From contig NZ_JOFS01000004.1 in the NCBI RefSeq assembly GCF_000719285.1, positions 1-64,000 on the forward strand: DNA of 64,000 nucleotides, written 5' to 3'. Under the pieces are notes generated by a model that ran no database searches, was not told the origin of the DNA, and was given only the letters and a program-made list of their open reading frames with translations. Below, in pieces: positions 40,437 to 50,700 of this stretch. A program made the translations under genes and the position numbers. Source of the stretch: Streptomyces bicolor. GTDB lineage: Bacteria; Actinomycetota; Actinomycetes; Streptomycetales; Streptomycetaceae. Each line of letters begins with the position of its first letter. The first letter of the stretch is position 1.

Positions 40437-43271
40437 CTACAGCGCGCCTTTGCGGGTCAAGTGGTTGAAGGCCAGCCAACCCGGCAGTACCGGCAGCCAC
40501 AGCGTCAGCAGGCGGAACAGCAGCACCGCCGGTGCGGCGACCTCGCTGGGCAGGCCCACGGCAATCAGGCCGACGGTCAGAGTCGCCTCCACGGCGCCCA
40601 CGCCGCCCGGTGTCGGGGCCGCCGAGCCGAGCGCGTTGCCCGCGAGGAAGACGACGGCCACGCTGGCGATGCTGAGCGAGGTGCCCTCGCTGCCGAAGGC
40701 CCGGATCGAGGCGTCCAGGCACAGCACGAAGCAGGCGGTGAGCAGCAGCATGCCGCCGATGCCCGTGACCAGCTTCTGCGGCCGCTGGAGCACATCGAGC
40801 ATGCGCGGCACGACACCCGCGAACAGTGACCTCACGCGCGTGACGACGAATTTCCGCAGGAACGGCACCGAGGTCACGACAAGCACGAGGACCGCCACCG
40901 TCAGCAGACCCGCGATGACGGTCCGGGACGGCGACAGCGACGGCGTCTTCTCGGTGCCGGTGAGATAGCCGAAGGCCAGCAGCATCAGGATGTGGCAGCC
41001 GAGCCCGAACAGCTGCGACGCGCCGACGCTCGCCACCGCGAGCCCCGGCCGCACTCCCGCGCGCTGCAGGAAGCGTGTGTTGAGGGCGACGCCACCGACC
41101 GCGGCCGGCGCGACGATCTTCACGAACGACCCGGCGACCTGCGCCGCCACGGTCCGCCGGAACGGCACCCGCTCGGGCACGAACCCCAGCAGAGCCATCG
41201 CCGCCGCGAAGTAGCTGGCGGCCGAGAACAGCACGGCCGCGACCACCCAGCCCCACTCGGCGTTGGACACGAGCGGGCCGAACTCGATGTGCGTGAGCTG
41301 TGTCAGCAGGAAGTACGCGCCGATGGCACCGGCGATGAAGCTGATCAGCGTGCGCGGCCGCACCCGCTCCAGGCGGGCCGGCTCGACCGGCGCCTGCGGC
41401 CGGATGAGCAGCACCTCGTGGCGGATCTGCGTGAGCAGGTCCTCCTCGCGTGCTTCGTCCAGGGCCTCGTCGATGGCCCGCTTATCGGCCCGCGCCTGTG
41501 CCCGTACGGTCTTCTTGTCCGGCTTGTCGAGTACGGCCCCGGAGTCGTCCGTGGCCTCCTCGCTGCGGGCCTGCTTGGCGTGCCGGGACGCCTCCAGCAC
41601 CGCCTCGCGCTCGCGCTGGGCGCGCTCCCGGGCGAGTCTGCGCAGCGTCGCGCGCGTGGAGCGGCTCAGCGCGATGGGCTGCAGCATCGGCAGGCAGTCG
41701 GCCACGGCGTCGGGGCCGAGCACGCTCACCGCCGAGGCCACCGCGCGCTCGGCGCCGACCCGGAGGCCGAGCGTCACCAGCAACTGGGAGATGTCCATGC
41801 GCAGCAGCAGATTGTTGGCCGCGATCTCACCGATACGCAGATCTGTGATGATCACCTTGCCGGAACGATCCACCAGAATCGCGTCACCGACCAGCCTGCG
41901 GTGCGCGATGCGCCGGGACTGCAGTGCCTTGACCTGGTGCCAGGTGCCGCGCAGCAGGTCGTCGGTGATCTCCTTGTCCGGCAGCGAGTCCAGGGTGTGC
42001 CCGCCGGTGTGCTCGTAGACGAGCATCACCGCGTCCGGGCCGAGCTCGGAGGTGGCGATCAGCTTGGGAGCGTTGGCGCCGGCCGCGATGGCGGCGTAGG
42101 CGAGCAGGGCCTCCTGCTCCAGGGCCTGGCGCAGCGACTGGAGGCTGCTGCGGGTGGCGAAGCCGCGCAGCGTCAGATTCCGCCAGGCGCGGTAGAAGAA
42201 GCCCTGAGCCTGCTGCTCCCGGTCGACCACCGTCACATCCAGCGGCGGGCCGTCTTCCAGCGTGACGAAGTAGCGCCGACCGCGGTCGCCGGTCTCCTGG
42301 GTGTCGGAGCCCTCCTCACGGGCCGCGCTCACCGGACGGAAACCGACATGCCGCAGGCCCGCCATCAGAGTTCGCCCGGTGGGCCGGACGTTGGGCGAGC
42401 CGACCGCGTACAGGGTGCCGTAGGCGACGGTCCAGCCGATCAGCAGTGTCAGGATGATCGAGAACGGCGTGGTGTAGCCGGTGACCAGCATGGAGAAGGC
42501 GTACAGGACCAGCACCGCCCACAGGACCGCACGCCAGCGGGGTCTGCGGGACATGCCCACGGCGGTCATGTACGCGATGACCGGGGCGAGATAGCCGTGC
42601 ACCGGGTCGGTGAGGGAGCCGACGTCACCGGGCGAGGGCTGGGTCAGCGCGTCCCGGATGGACTCCGGGGCGGCTCGCGCGACCCACAGGTCCGTGGCGA
42701 GTGTCACTCCGTGCGCGAGGACGGCCGCGAGGACGCCGTCCGCGATGCGCAGCCCGTCCCGCTTGATCAGCCGCTCGATCGCGAAGGCGACCGGCACCAG
42801 GAGGATCGCGATGCTGGACACGAGCCCGGCCATCTTGCTGAACACGTCGGGCGCCTGTCCGGTGCCCTTGTTGATGTCCTGCTCGAGACCCGAGGTGGTG
42901 CCGTGCGCGAACGCGGCGATCGCGAGCAGCAGGGCGATGCCCAGCACGCCCACGAGGAGTCGCATCAGGTCGGACGGACGGTGCACGCGCGCGGGGAGCA
43001 GCGGTTCGTCGCCCTCGACCTCGTCGACGTGGGTCTCCTCGTTGTCGTCCGTGGCCTTGCCCTCGACGGCCTTGCGGCCGACGTCGCTGGTGTCGGCGTC
43101 CTGCCCGCTCTCGGGGCCGGTGCCGCTCGTGTCGGCGCCCTTCCCGACCTCGTGCTTCGCGCCGCCCTCGCTCTCGCCGCTGTCCTTTTTCGCGGCGTTC
43201 GCGGTGCCCGGGCGCGACGAAGCGTCAGAGGTGCTCTCCGTGCCCTCCGGGTGCACACCCTGTTGCTTCAT
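40437..43271 (-). CDS. MprF-like flippase-fold membrane protein with degenerate kinase-like domain
   Basis: About 944 residues. An acidic, Ser/Asp/Glu-rich N-terminus (1-105), seven or so membrane helices (about 110-300), and a cytoplasmic domain (about 330-560) whose IAHRRLVGDAILVDRSGK and VIITDLRIGEI resemble a protein-kinase catalytic loop and DFG region with residues missing. A charged coiled coil follows (RERAQREREAVLEASRHAK). Last comes a lysylphosphatidylglycerol-synthase-type membrane domain with GGVALNTRFLQRAG and APTPGGVGAVEATLT. There is no lysyl-transferase domain. It is probably a lipid or glycolipid translocase. The ATG at 43271 is favoured over GTG 43295. Confidence 0.87.
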   Translation of the reverse strand: MKQQGVHPEGTESTSDASSRPGTANAAKKDSGESEGGAKHEVGKGADTSGTGPESGQDADTSDVGRKAVEGKATDDNEETHVDEVEGDEPLLPARVHRPSDLMRLLVGVLGIALLLAIAAFAHGTTSGLEQDINKGTGQAPDVFSKMAGLVSSIAILLVPVAFAIERLIKRDGLRIADGVLAAVLAHGVTLATDLWVARAAPESIRDALTQPSPGDVGSLTDPVHGYLAPVIAYMTAVGMSRRPRWRAVLWAVLVLYAFSMLVTGYTTPFSIILTLLIGWTVAYGTLYAVGSPNVRPTGRTLMAGLRHVGFRPVSAAREEGSDTQETGDRGRRYFVTLEDGPPLDVTVVDREQQAQGFFYRAWRNLTLRGFATRSSLQSLRQALEQEALLAYAAIAAGANAPKLIATSELGPDAVMLVYEHTGGHTLDSLPDKEITDDLLRGTWHQVKALQSRRIAHRRLVGDAILVDRSGKVIITDLRIGEIAANNLLLRMDISQLLVTLGLRVGAERAVASAVSVLGPDAVADCLPMLQPIALSRSTRATLRRLARERAQREREAVLEASRHAKQARSEEATDDSGAVLDKPDKKTVRAQARADKRAIDEALDEAREEDLLTQIRHEVLLIRPQAPVEPARLERVRPRTLISFIAGAIGAYFLLTQLTHIEFGPLVSNAEWGWVVAAVLFSAASYFAAAMALLGFVPERVPFRRTVAAQVAGSFVKIVAPAAVGGVALNTRFLQRAGVRPGLAVASVGASQLFGLGCHILMLLAFGYLTGTEKTPSLSPSRTVIAGLLTVAVLVLVVTSVPFLRKFVVTRVRSLFAGVVPRMLDVLQRPQKLVTGIGGMLLLTACFVLCLDASIRAFGSEGTSLSIASVAVVFLAGNALGSAAPTPGGVGAVEATLTVGLIAVGLPSEVAAPAVLLFRLLTLWLPVLPGWLAFNHLTRKGAL

Positions 43272-43457
43272 CGTCTCTTCTTGATCTCGTATCACCAGTC
43301 ACCGCCCGCATGATGGTGGCATGCCGCACCGACACACGGGGGCATCAGGGTGCAAATGCGGGGTCGCACAGTCTGCCCGAAGCGTCGCCGCGGGGCGAGG
43401 GATACGCACAGTGGCGAGCGCGTCACATTGTCGGTGGGGTGGGGCAGGATGGGGCGG

Positions 43458-43865
43458 ATGAGCGAGGAGAGCCTTCCGGGCGCCGCCCGTCCGGCGTACG
43501 ACACCGCCTATGAGGAGTACCCCGACGCGCTGCCGGAGTACGCCGAGCGGGTCCTCGAGGTGGCCGAACTGATCCCGTCGGGGCGCGTCATGACGTACGG
43601 GGACGTCGCGGAATGGCTGGAGGAGGGCGGGCCCCGCCAGGTCGGCAGGGCGATGGCCCTCTTCGGGGGAGCCGTTCCGTGGTGGCGGGTGGTCCGCGCT
43701 GACGGGGTCCTGCTGCCCGGTCACGAGCTGAGAGCGCTGGAGCACTACCGCGCGGAGGGCACGCCTCTGAAGGAGGCGAGCAGGGCCGCCGAGGGCCACC
43801 TGCCGCGCCTCGACATGAAGCGGGCGCGCTGGGACGGCGGTGAACGCGCACAGGGTCACACCTGA
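43458..43865 (+). CDS. alkyltransferase-like (ATL/MGMT-fold) protein
   Basis: 135 residues of the MGMT DNA-binding domain: IPSGRVMTYGDVAEWL, RQVGRAMA and the active-site region AVPWWRVVRADG. In the true alkyltransferase this reads PCHR; here the Cys is Trp and the His is also Trp. It therefore cannot accept alkyl groups and belongs to the ATL group. ATLs flip out and mark O6-alkylguanine for nucleotide excision repair. GGGGCGG lies just before the ATG at 43458; ATG 43449 is possible. It opens the repair cluster leading to adnA. Confidence 0.88.
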   Translation: MSEESLPGAARPAYDTAYEEYPDALPEYAERVLEVAELIPSGRVMTYGDVAEWLEEGGPRQVGRAMALFGGAVPWWRVVRADGVLLPGHELRALEHYRAEGTPLKEASRAAEGHLPRLDMKRARWDGGERAQGHT

Positions 43866-44122
43866 CAGCTTCCGCCATCCGACGGCCCTCGGTGTGACCT
43901 GTGATCCATACGGGCGAAACCGGGCACGTCCGTGACATGACGTACGTTCGTGAGGCGAGGGACGCACGTGGCCCGAGTGCTCCGAGGGATGAATCGGAAG
44001 CCCTGCTTCCGCACTGCTCCTCGGCGTAGCGTCAACGGCGCGTGTCCCCCTCACCCCGCGGCCACCGCCCTCCACGCGCGAGGGGCCACCCACCAGCACA
44101 CCCACCAGGACCGGCGAACCAC

Positions 44123-47100
44123 GTGAGCTCCTCTTCCTCCACCAGGCGCCTGTCGCACCCCCAGGTGCGACAGGGGACCCGTGGCGCTTACCGGCTGGTG
44201 CGGACCCCTGTCGAACAAGTGGCTCCCCCTCATCTGGACGCGGCACAGCGCGCGGTGGTTGACCACACCATCGGCCCGATGCTCGTTCTCGCAGGTCCGG
44301 GCACCGGAAAGACCACCACGCTGGTCGAGTCCGTGGCGGCGCGCATCGCCCGCGGTGGCGACCCCGAGCGCATCCTGGTGCTGACCTTCAGCCGCAAGGC
44401 CGCGGTGGAGCTGCGCGACCGCATGGCACTGCGCATAGGGGCCGCCCGCGCGCCCCAGGCGACCACCTTCCACTCCTTCTGCTACGCCCTGGTCCGCGCC
44501 CACCAGGACAGCGGCCTGTTCGTGGAACCGCTGCGGCTGCTGTCCGGCCCCGAGCAGGACGTGACCGTACGGGAGCTGCTCGCGGGCCAGCCCGATCTGG
44601 AGCGGCTCGGTCTGGCGCACGTGCGCTGGCCGGACGAGCTGCGCGCCTGCCTGACCACCCGTGGTTTCGCCGACGAGGTCCGCGCGGTCCTCGCCCGCAG
44701 CCGTGAGCTGGGTCTCGGCCCCGAAGCCCTGGACGCCTTCGCCCGCCGTATCGGCCGCCCGGACTGGCGCGCCGCGGCATTCTTCCTCGCCGAGTACCTC
44801 GACGTGCTCGACCTGCAGGGCGTGCTCGACTACGCCGAACTGGTCCACCGCGCGGTGCTCCTCGCCCGCCGTCCCGAGGCCGCCCAGCGGCTCGCCGCGC
44901 AGTACGACGCCGTGTACGTCGACGAGTACCAGGACACCGATCCGGCCCAGGTACGGCTGCTGCGCGCCCTCGCAGGCGGCGGCCGCACCCTGGTGGCCTT
45001 CGGCGACCCCGACCAGTCGATCTACGCGTTCCGGGGCGCCGACGTGAACGGCATCCTGGAGTTCCCGCACGCCTTCCCGCGCGCGGACGGCAGCCCCGCG
45101 CCCGTCGAGGTCCTGCGCACCTCACGCCGCTCCGGTGCCGACCTGCTGTCCGCGACCCGGCTGCTGACCCAGCGCATGCCGCTGACCCGGCTTCCGGCGG
45201 AGAAGGTACGCGCCCACCGAGAGCTCGCCCCGGTCCGCGAGGGCGGCCGCGTCGAGGTCTTCACGTACCCGACGCCCGGCACCGAGCTGGACAACATCGC
45301 CGACATCCTGCGCAGGGCGCACCTGGAGGACGGCGTCCCCTGGGGCGAGATGGCTGTCCTGGTGCGTGCGGGGTCCCGCACGATCCCGACCGTGCGCCGG
45401 GCGCTCACGGCCGCCGGGGTGCCGCTGGACATCGACGGCGACGATCTGCCACTGCGGCACGAGCCGTCCGTGGCCCCGCTGCTGACGGCGTTGCGGGCGG
45501 TGGCCAGGGCCGAGGCTTCGGTGGCCACGGCGGAGGCTTCGGTGGCCTTGGAGGAGCCTGCGGTGGCCGGGGCGGAGGCTTCCGTGGCCTCGGCGGATGC
45601 TTCGGTGGCCGCGGGCGGGGAGGCTTTGGTACGTCCCGGCGAGGAGGCTCATGCCGAGGTGCCGGAGGAGCCGGGGCAGGCGAAGGAGCCTGAGCCGGGG
45701 CAGCTGGGAGAGCCGGAGGAGCCTCAGCCGGGCCAGGGGGAGGAGCCGCAGCCCAAGCAGCCCACGCCGTCCTGGCTCGACACCGAGACCGCCCTCACCC
45801 TGCTCGCCTCCCCCCTCGCCGGCATGGACGCCGCGGATCTGCGCCGCCTCGGGCGGGCCCTGCGCGACGAGGAGCGGGCCGCGGGCAACCCCTTGCCGCC
45901 GCCCTCGGACGAGTTGCTCGCACGGGCGCTGGCCGAGCCGGAGCGGCTGGCGGTGCACGACCCCACGTACGCGCGTGGCGCCCAGCGCCTCGGCGCGTTG
46001 CTCCGCAAGGCCCGTGAGCGCCTCGCGGGCGGCGGTACGGCCGAGGAGGCGCTGTGGGATCTGTGGGAGGGCACGCCGTGGCCCGCACGCCTGGAGCGGA
46101 CCGCCCGCCGCGGCGGCGCGGCCGGCCGCAACGCCGACCGTGACCTGGACGCCGTATGCGCGCTGTTCGCGACAGCGGCCCGCGCGGAGGAGCGCACCGG
46201 CGGGCGGGGCGCCCTGAACTTCCTGGAGGAGATCGAGGCCGAGGACATCGCCGCAGACACCCTCACGCGGCGTGCGGCACGTCACGACGCCGTGCGCCTG
46301 ATGACCGCACACCGCTCCAAGGGCCTGGAGTGGCGCCTGGTCGTCGTCGCCGGCGTCCAGGAGGGTCTGTGGCCGGACCTGCGCCGCCGCGGCTCGCTCC
46401 TGGAGGCCGACCGCATCGGCCGCGACGGACTCGCCGAACCGCTCACCCCTGGGGCACTGCTGGCGGAGGAGCGCCGCCTGTTCTACGTCGCGGCCACACG
46501 CGCGCGTGAACGCCTCGTCGTCACGGCGGTGAAGGCCCCGGCTGACGACGGCGACCAGCCCTCCCGCTTCCTGACCGAGCTCGGCGTGGAGCCCAAGGAC
46601 GTGACGGGCCGCCCGCGCCGTCCGCTCTCCGTCGCCGCGCTCGTCGCCGAGCTGCGGGCCACCACGGTCGACCCGCGCGCGTCGGACACCCTCAGGGAGG
46701 CCGCCGCACGCCGGCTGGCCCGGCTCGCCGCGCTCGCCGACGAGGACGGCCGCCCGTTGGTCCCGTCCGCGCACCCCTACCGCTGGTGGGGCATGTTCGA
46801 GCCGACCGAGTCCAAGGTGCCGTTGCGCAACCGCGACCAGCCCGTCGTGCTCTCCGGAAGCGCGCTCGACCAGCTCGCCAACACCTGTGCCCTGCAGTGG
46901 TTCCTGGGCCGCGAGGTGAAGGCCGACGCGCCCGCCACCGCCGCCCAGGGCTTCGGCAACGTGGTGCACGTCCTCGCCGACGAGGTCGCCTCCGGACACA
47001 CCCCGGCCGACCTCGCCGTCCTCATGGAGCGCCTCGACTCCGTGTGGAACGCGCTCGCCTTCGACGCGCCGTGGAAGTCGGCGCAGGAGAAGGACAACGC

Positions 47101-47653
47101 ACGCGTGGCGCTCGAACGCTTCCTGAAGTGGCATGTGATGAACCGCTCGGGGCGCACACCGGTGGCGAGCGAGCACGACTTCGACGTGACCCTGGAGGCC
47201 GGCGACTTCGAGGTGCGCATCCGCGGCCAGATGGACCGCGTCGAGGCCGACGGCGAAGGTCGCGCCTACGTCGTCGACTTCAAGACCGGCAAGCAGGCAC
47301 CGAGCGCCGCCGAGGTGGCCCGCCACCCGCAGCTGGCCGTCTACCAGCTCGCCGTCCACGAGGGCGCCGTCGACGAGGCCTTCGACGGCGTACGCCCCGA
47401 GCCGGGCGGCGCCGAACTCGTCCAGCTGCGCCAGGGCGCCGCCAAGCGGGACGGTGGCGAGACGCTGCCCAAGGTGCAGGGGCAGGAGCCTCTGGCGGGC
47501 GCCGAGGGGGAGTGGGTCGGCGAGCTGCTGGCCACGGCGGCGGGCAAGGTCCTCGACGAGCGGTTCACACCCAGCGCGGGCCAGCACTGCACACACTGCG
47601 CGTTCCGGGCGTCGTGCAGCGCGCGGCCCGAAGGGCGGCACGTGGTCGAGTGA
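44123..47653 (+). CDS. adnA: AdnA-type helicase-nuclease subunit
   Basis: 1176 residues. UvrD-like motor with Walker A GPGTGKT (58-64), VYVDEYQDTDPAQ, FGDPDQSIYAFRGA and LMTAHRSKGLEW, then a C-terminal RecB-type nuclease with DFK at 1052-1054. An Fe-S staple is formed by Cys922, Cys1156, Cys1159 and Cys1165. With AdnB it would resect double-strand breaks in recombinational repair. A low-complexity insert rich in EASVA units lies at about 463-549 between motor motifs. GTG 44123 is preferred to GTG 44042 because upstream residues are Pro/His-rich and unlike the family. Confidence 0.92.
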   Translation: MSSSSSTRRLSHPQVRQGTRGAYRLVRTPVEQVAPPHLDAAQRAVVDHTIGPMLVLAGPGTGKTTTLVESVAARIARGGDPERILVLTFSRKAAVELRDRMALRIGAARAPQATTFHSFCYALVRAHQDSGLFVEPLRLLSGPEQDVTVRELLAGQPDLERLGLAHVRWPDELRACLTTRGFADEVRAVLARSRELGLGPEALDAFARRIGRPDWRAAAFFLAEYLDVLDLQGVLDYAELVHRAVLLARRPEAAQRLAAQYDAVYVDEYQDTDPAQVRLLRALAGGGRTLVAFGDPDQSIYAFRGADVNGILEFPHAFPRADGSPAPVEVLRTSRRSGADLLSATRLLTQRMPLTRLPAEKVRAHRELAPVREGGRVEVFTYPTPGTELDNIADILRRAHLEDGVPWGEMAVLVRAGSRTIPTVRRALTAAGVPLDIDGDDLPLRHEPSVAPLLTALRAVARAEASVATAEASVALEEPAVAGAEASVASADASVAAGGEALVRPGEEAHAEVPEEPGQAKEPEPGQLGEPEEPQPGQGEEPQPKQPTPSWLDTETALTLLASPLAGMDAADLRRLGRALRDEERAAGNPLPPPSDELLARALAEPERLAVHDPTYARGAQRLGALLRKARERLAGGGTAEEALWDLWEGTPWPARLERTARRGGAAGRNADRDLDAVCALFATAARAEERTGGRGALNFLEEIEAEDIAADTLTRRAARHDAVRLMTAHRSKGLEWRLVVVAGVQEGLWPDLRRRGSLLEADRIGRDGLAEPLTPGALLAEERRLFYVAATRARERLVVTAVKAPADDGDQPSRFLTELGVEPKDVTGRPRRPLSVAALVAELRATTVDPRASDTLREAAARRLARLAALADEDGRPLVPSAHPYRWWGMFEPTESKVPLRNRDQPVVLSGSALDQLANTCALQWFLGREVKADAPATAAQGFGNVVHVLADEVASGHTPADLAVLMERLDSVWNALAFDAPWKSAQEKDNARVALERFLKWHVMNRSGRTPVASEHDFDVTLEAGDFEVRIRGQMDRVEADGEGRAYVVDFKTGKQAPSAAEVARHPQLAVYQLAVHEGAVDEAFDGVRPEPGGAELVQLRQGAAKRDGGETLPKVQGQEPLAGAEGEWVGELLATAAGKVLDERFTPSAGQHCTHCAFRASCSARPEGRHVVE
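45510..45770 (+). repeat. low-complexity coding insert in adnA
   Basis: Five imperfect 8-10 residue units (AEASVAT, AEASVAL, AEASVAS, ADASVAA) based on GAGGCTTCGGTGGCC are followed by a Pro/Glu/Gln tract (EEPGQAKEPEPGQLGEPEE). The insert is in frame and uses noticeably more TTC/TTG/GCT-type codons than the flanks. Confidence 0.85.
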
Positions 47654-47779
47654 CACATCGTCCGACACATCGTCAGTAACCGGAGTGATCGATCACACCA
47701 CGTGTGCTGACCTGCGCTTCTCCCGGCCCGAAGGCCGATCCGGCATCCACTGTCAGTGCCCGCCGCTAGCCTCTGCGAT

Positions 47780-50700
47780 GTGCCCGCCCGTATCACCGAT
47801 CCCGAGCAGCTCAAGGAGCTCCTCGGCATCCCGTTCACTCCGGAGCAGACGGCCTGCATCGTCGCGCCGCCCGCCCCGCAGGTGATCGTGGCAGGAGCCG
47901 GATCGGGCAAGACGACGGTGATGGCGGCACGCGTGGTGTGGCTGGTCGGCACCGGCCAGGTCGCCCCCGAACAGGTCCTCGGCCTGACCTTCACCAACAA
48001 GGCCGCCGGTGAACTCGCCGAGCGTGTCCGCAAGGCGCTCGTCAAGGCCGGTGTCACCGAACCCGACGTCATCGACCCGGACAACCCGCCGGGCGAGCCG
48101 GTGATCTCGACGTACCACGCCTTCGCCGGCCGTCTGCTGACCGACCACGGCCTGCGCATCGGCCTGGAACCGACCTCCCGGCTGCTCGCCGACGCCACCC
48201 GCTACCAACTCGCCGCGCGCGTGCTGCGCGAAGCCCCAGGCCCCTACCCGGCGCTCACCCGCTCCTTCGCCGACCTGGTCAGCGACCTCCTCGCCCTCGA
48301 TGCCGAACTCGCCGAGCATCTCGTACGGCCCGAGGCCCTGCGCGCGTACGACGCCGAGCTGCTGCTCACCCTCCAGGGCACCAAGCTCAGCAACGCCGAT
48401 CTGCGCAAGGTTCCCGAGACGGCCGCGGCCCGCCGCGAACTCGCCGAGCTCGTGGTCCGGTATCGCGCCGCCAAGCGGGAGCGCGACCTGCTCGACTTCG
48501 GTGACCAGATCGCACTGTCGGCGCAGCTCGCCCAGATCCCCGAAGTGGGCCGCATCCTGCGCGACGAGTTCCGCGTGGTGCTGCTGGACGAGTACCAGGA
48601 CACATCCGTCGCCCAACGCGTCCTGCTGGCCGGCCTGTTCGGGGGCGGCACCGGCCACCCCGTGACGGCCGTGGGCGACCCCTGCCAGGCGATCTACGGC
48701 TGGCGCGGCGCCTCCGTCGCCAACCTCGACGACTTCCCCGAGCACTTCGCCCATGCCGACGGCCGCCCCGCAGGCCGCCAGGCGCTCAGCGAGAACCGTC
48801 GCAGCGGCGGCCGCCTCCTCGACCTCGCCAACGGCCTCGCGGAGCCTCTGCGCGCCATGCACGCGGGCGTGGAGGCCCTCCGCCCGGCTCCGGGAGCCGA
48901 GCGCGACGGCACGGTCCGCTGTGCGCTGCTGCCCACGCACGCCGAGGAGATGGACTGGATCGCCGACTCCATCGCCCATCTCGTGCGCACGGGGAAGGCG
49001 CCCGGTGAGATCGCCGTCCTGTGCCGCACGGCGACCGACTTCGCCGAGATCCAGGGCGCGCTCGTCGCCCGGGACGTCCCCGTCGAGGTGGTCGGTCTGT
49101 CCGGGCTGCTCCACCTGCCCGAGATCGCCGACCTGGTCGCCGTCTGCGAGGTCCTCCAGGACCCCGGCGCCAACGCCTCCCTGGTCCGCCTGCTCACCGG
49201 CCCGCGCTGGCGCATCGGCCCGCGCGACCTCGCCCTGCTGGGGCGCCGCGCACGGCGGCTGGTGTCCCACGCGCGCGTGGACGGCGACGACGACCCGGAC
49301 CGCCGCTTGGCCGAGGCCGTCGAGGGGGTCGACCCGGCCGAGGTGATCTCGCTGGCGGATGCCCTCGACACGTTCCTGGAGACGCCGCTGGACGGCGACG
49401 AGGACGACGACAATCTGCCCTTCTCGCCGGACGCGCGCGTGCGGTTCGCCCGCCTGGCCACCGAACTGCGCGACCTGCGCCGTTCCCTGTCCGACCCGCT
49501 GATGGACGTCCTGCACCGCGTCCTCGCCGTCACCGGCCTGGAAGTGGAGCTCTCGGCGTCCCCGCATGCCCTGGCCGCCCGCCGCCGCGAGACCCTGTCC
49601 AACTTCCTCGACATCGCCGCCTCGTTCGCGGCCGGCGACAACGAGGCGACCCTGCTCGCCTTCCTCGGTTTCCTGCGCACCGCCGCCCAGTACGAGAAGG
49701 GCCTCGACAACGCCCTCCCCGGCGGCGAGAACACCGTCAAGGTGCTCACCGCGCACAAGTCCAAAGGACTGGAGTGGGACGTCGTCGCCGTCCCCGGCCT
49801 GGTCACCGGCACTTTCCCCAGCACCAAGGGGCGCGAGAAGTGGACCGCCCAGGGCAAGGTGCTGCCGCACGAGCTGCGCGGCGACGCCGACACGCTCCCC
49901 GACGTCGTCTCCTGGGACTCCCGCGGTCTGAAGGCCTTCCAGGAGGCCATGAAGGACCACCAGCACACCGAGGAGCTCCGCCTCGGCTATGTCACCTTCA
50001 CCCGCCCCCGCTCCCTGCTGCTGGGCTCCGGCCACTGGTGGGGCCCGAACCAGAAGAAGCCCCGCGGCCCCTCCGACTTCCTGCAGGCCCTGTACGACCA
50101 CTGCGCGGCCGGCCATGGCGAGATTGAGGTCTGGGCCGACGAGCCCGCAGAGGACGAGGAGAACCCGGCCCTGCACCGGGAGAACGCCGACCAGGTGTGG
50201 CCCCTCCCGCTCGACGAGGCCGCCCTGGCCCGACGCCGCGCGGCCGCCGAGACGGTCCTGGCCCACCTGGAGAGCCTCACCAGTTCCCGGGAGGAGGGCC
50301 ATCCCGCGGCGACGCACGACCCGGACACCTACGACGATCCGGACTGGCCTCCACCACCGGACGACGAAGCGCTCCACGAGGAGTACGACGGGGAGAACCC
50401 CTTCTCCGGAGAGGACCCGGGCGACTGGGACTCCTGGACCACGGACCGCCCCTCGGTCCCGCACCAGGCGACGTCTCCGGAATCCCCCGCAGTGCCTCCG
50501 CAGGCACGCCCCTACCCCCCGGAACATGAACCCCTCACCCCTGAGGAGGAACCGCTCACCCCGGAGGAGGCAAGAACCATCGCCTCGTGGGACCGCGACC
50601 TCGACGCCCTCGCCGGGGAGCTCCTGCGCACCCGCGCGAGCGTCACGGACGTACCCCTGCCCGCGTCACTGACCGCGTCCCAGCTGCTGCGTCTGGCCGC

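Noticed and set aside
45122..47668. Large minus-strand open frame opposite adnA
   Set aside because: Antisense of helicase-nuclease motifs; no ribosome site and no recognisable product.
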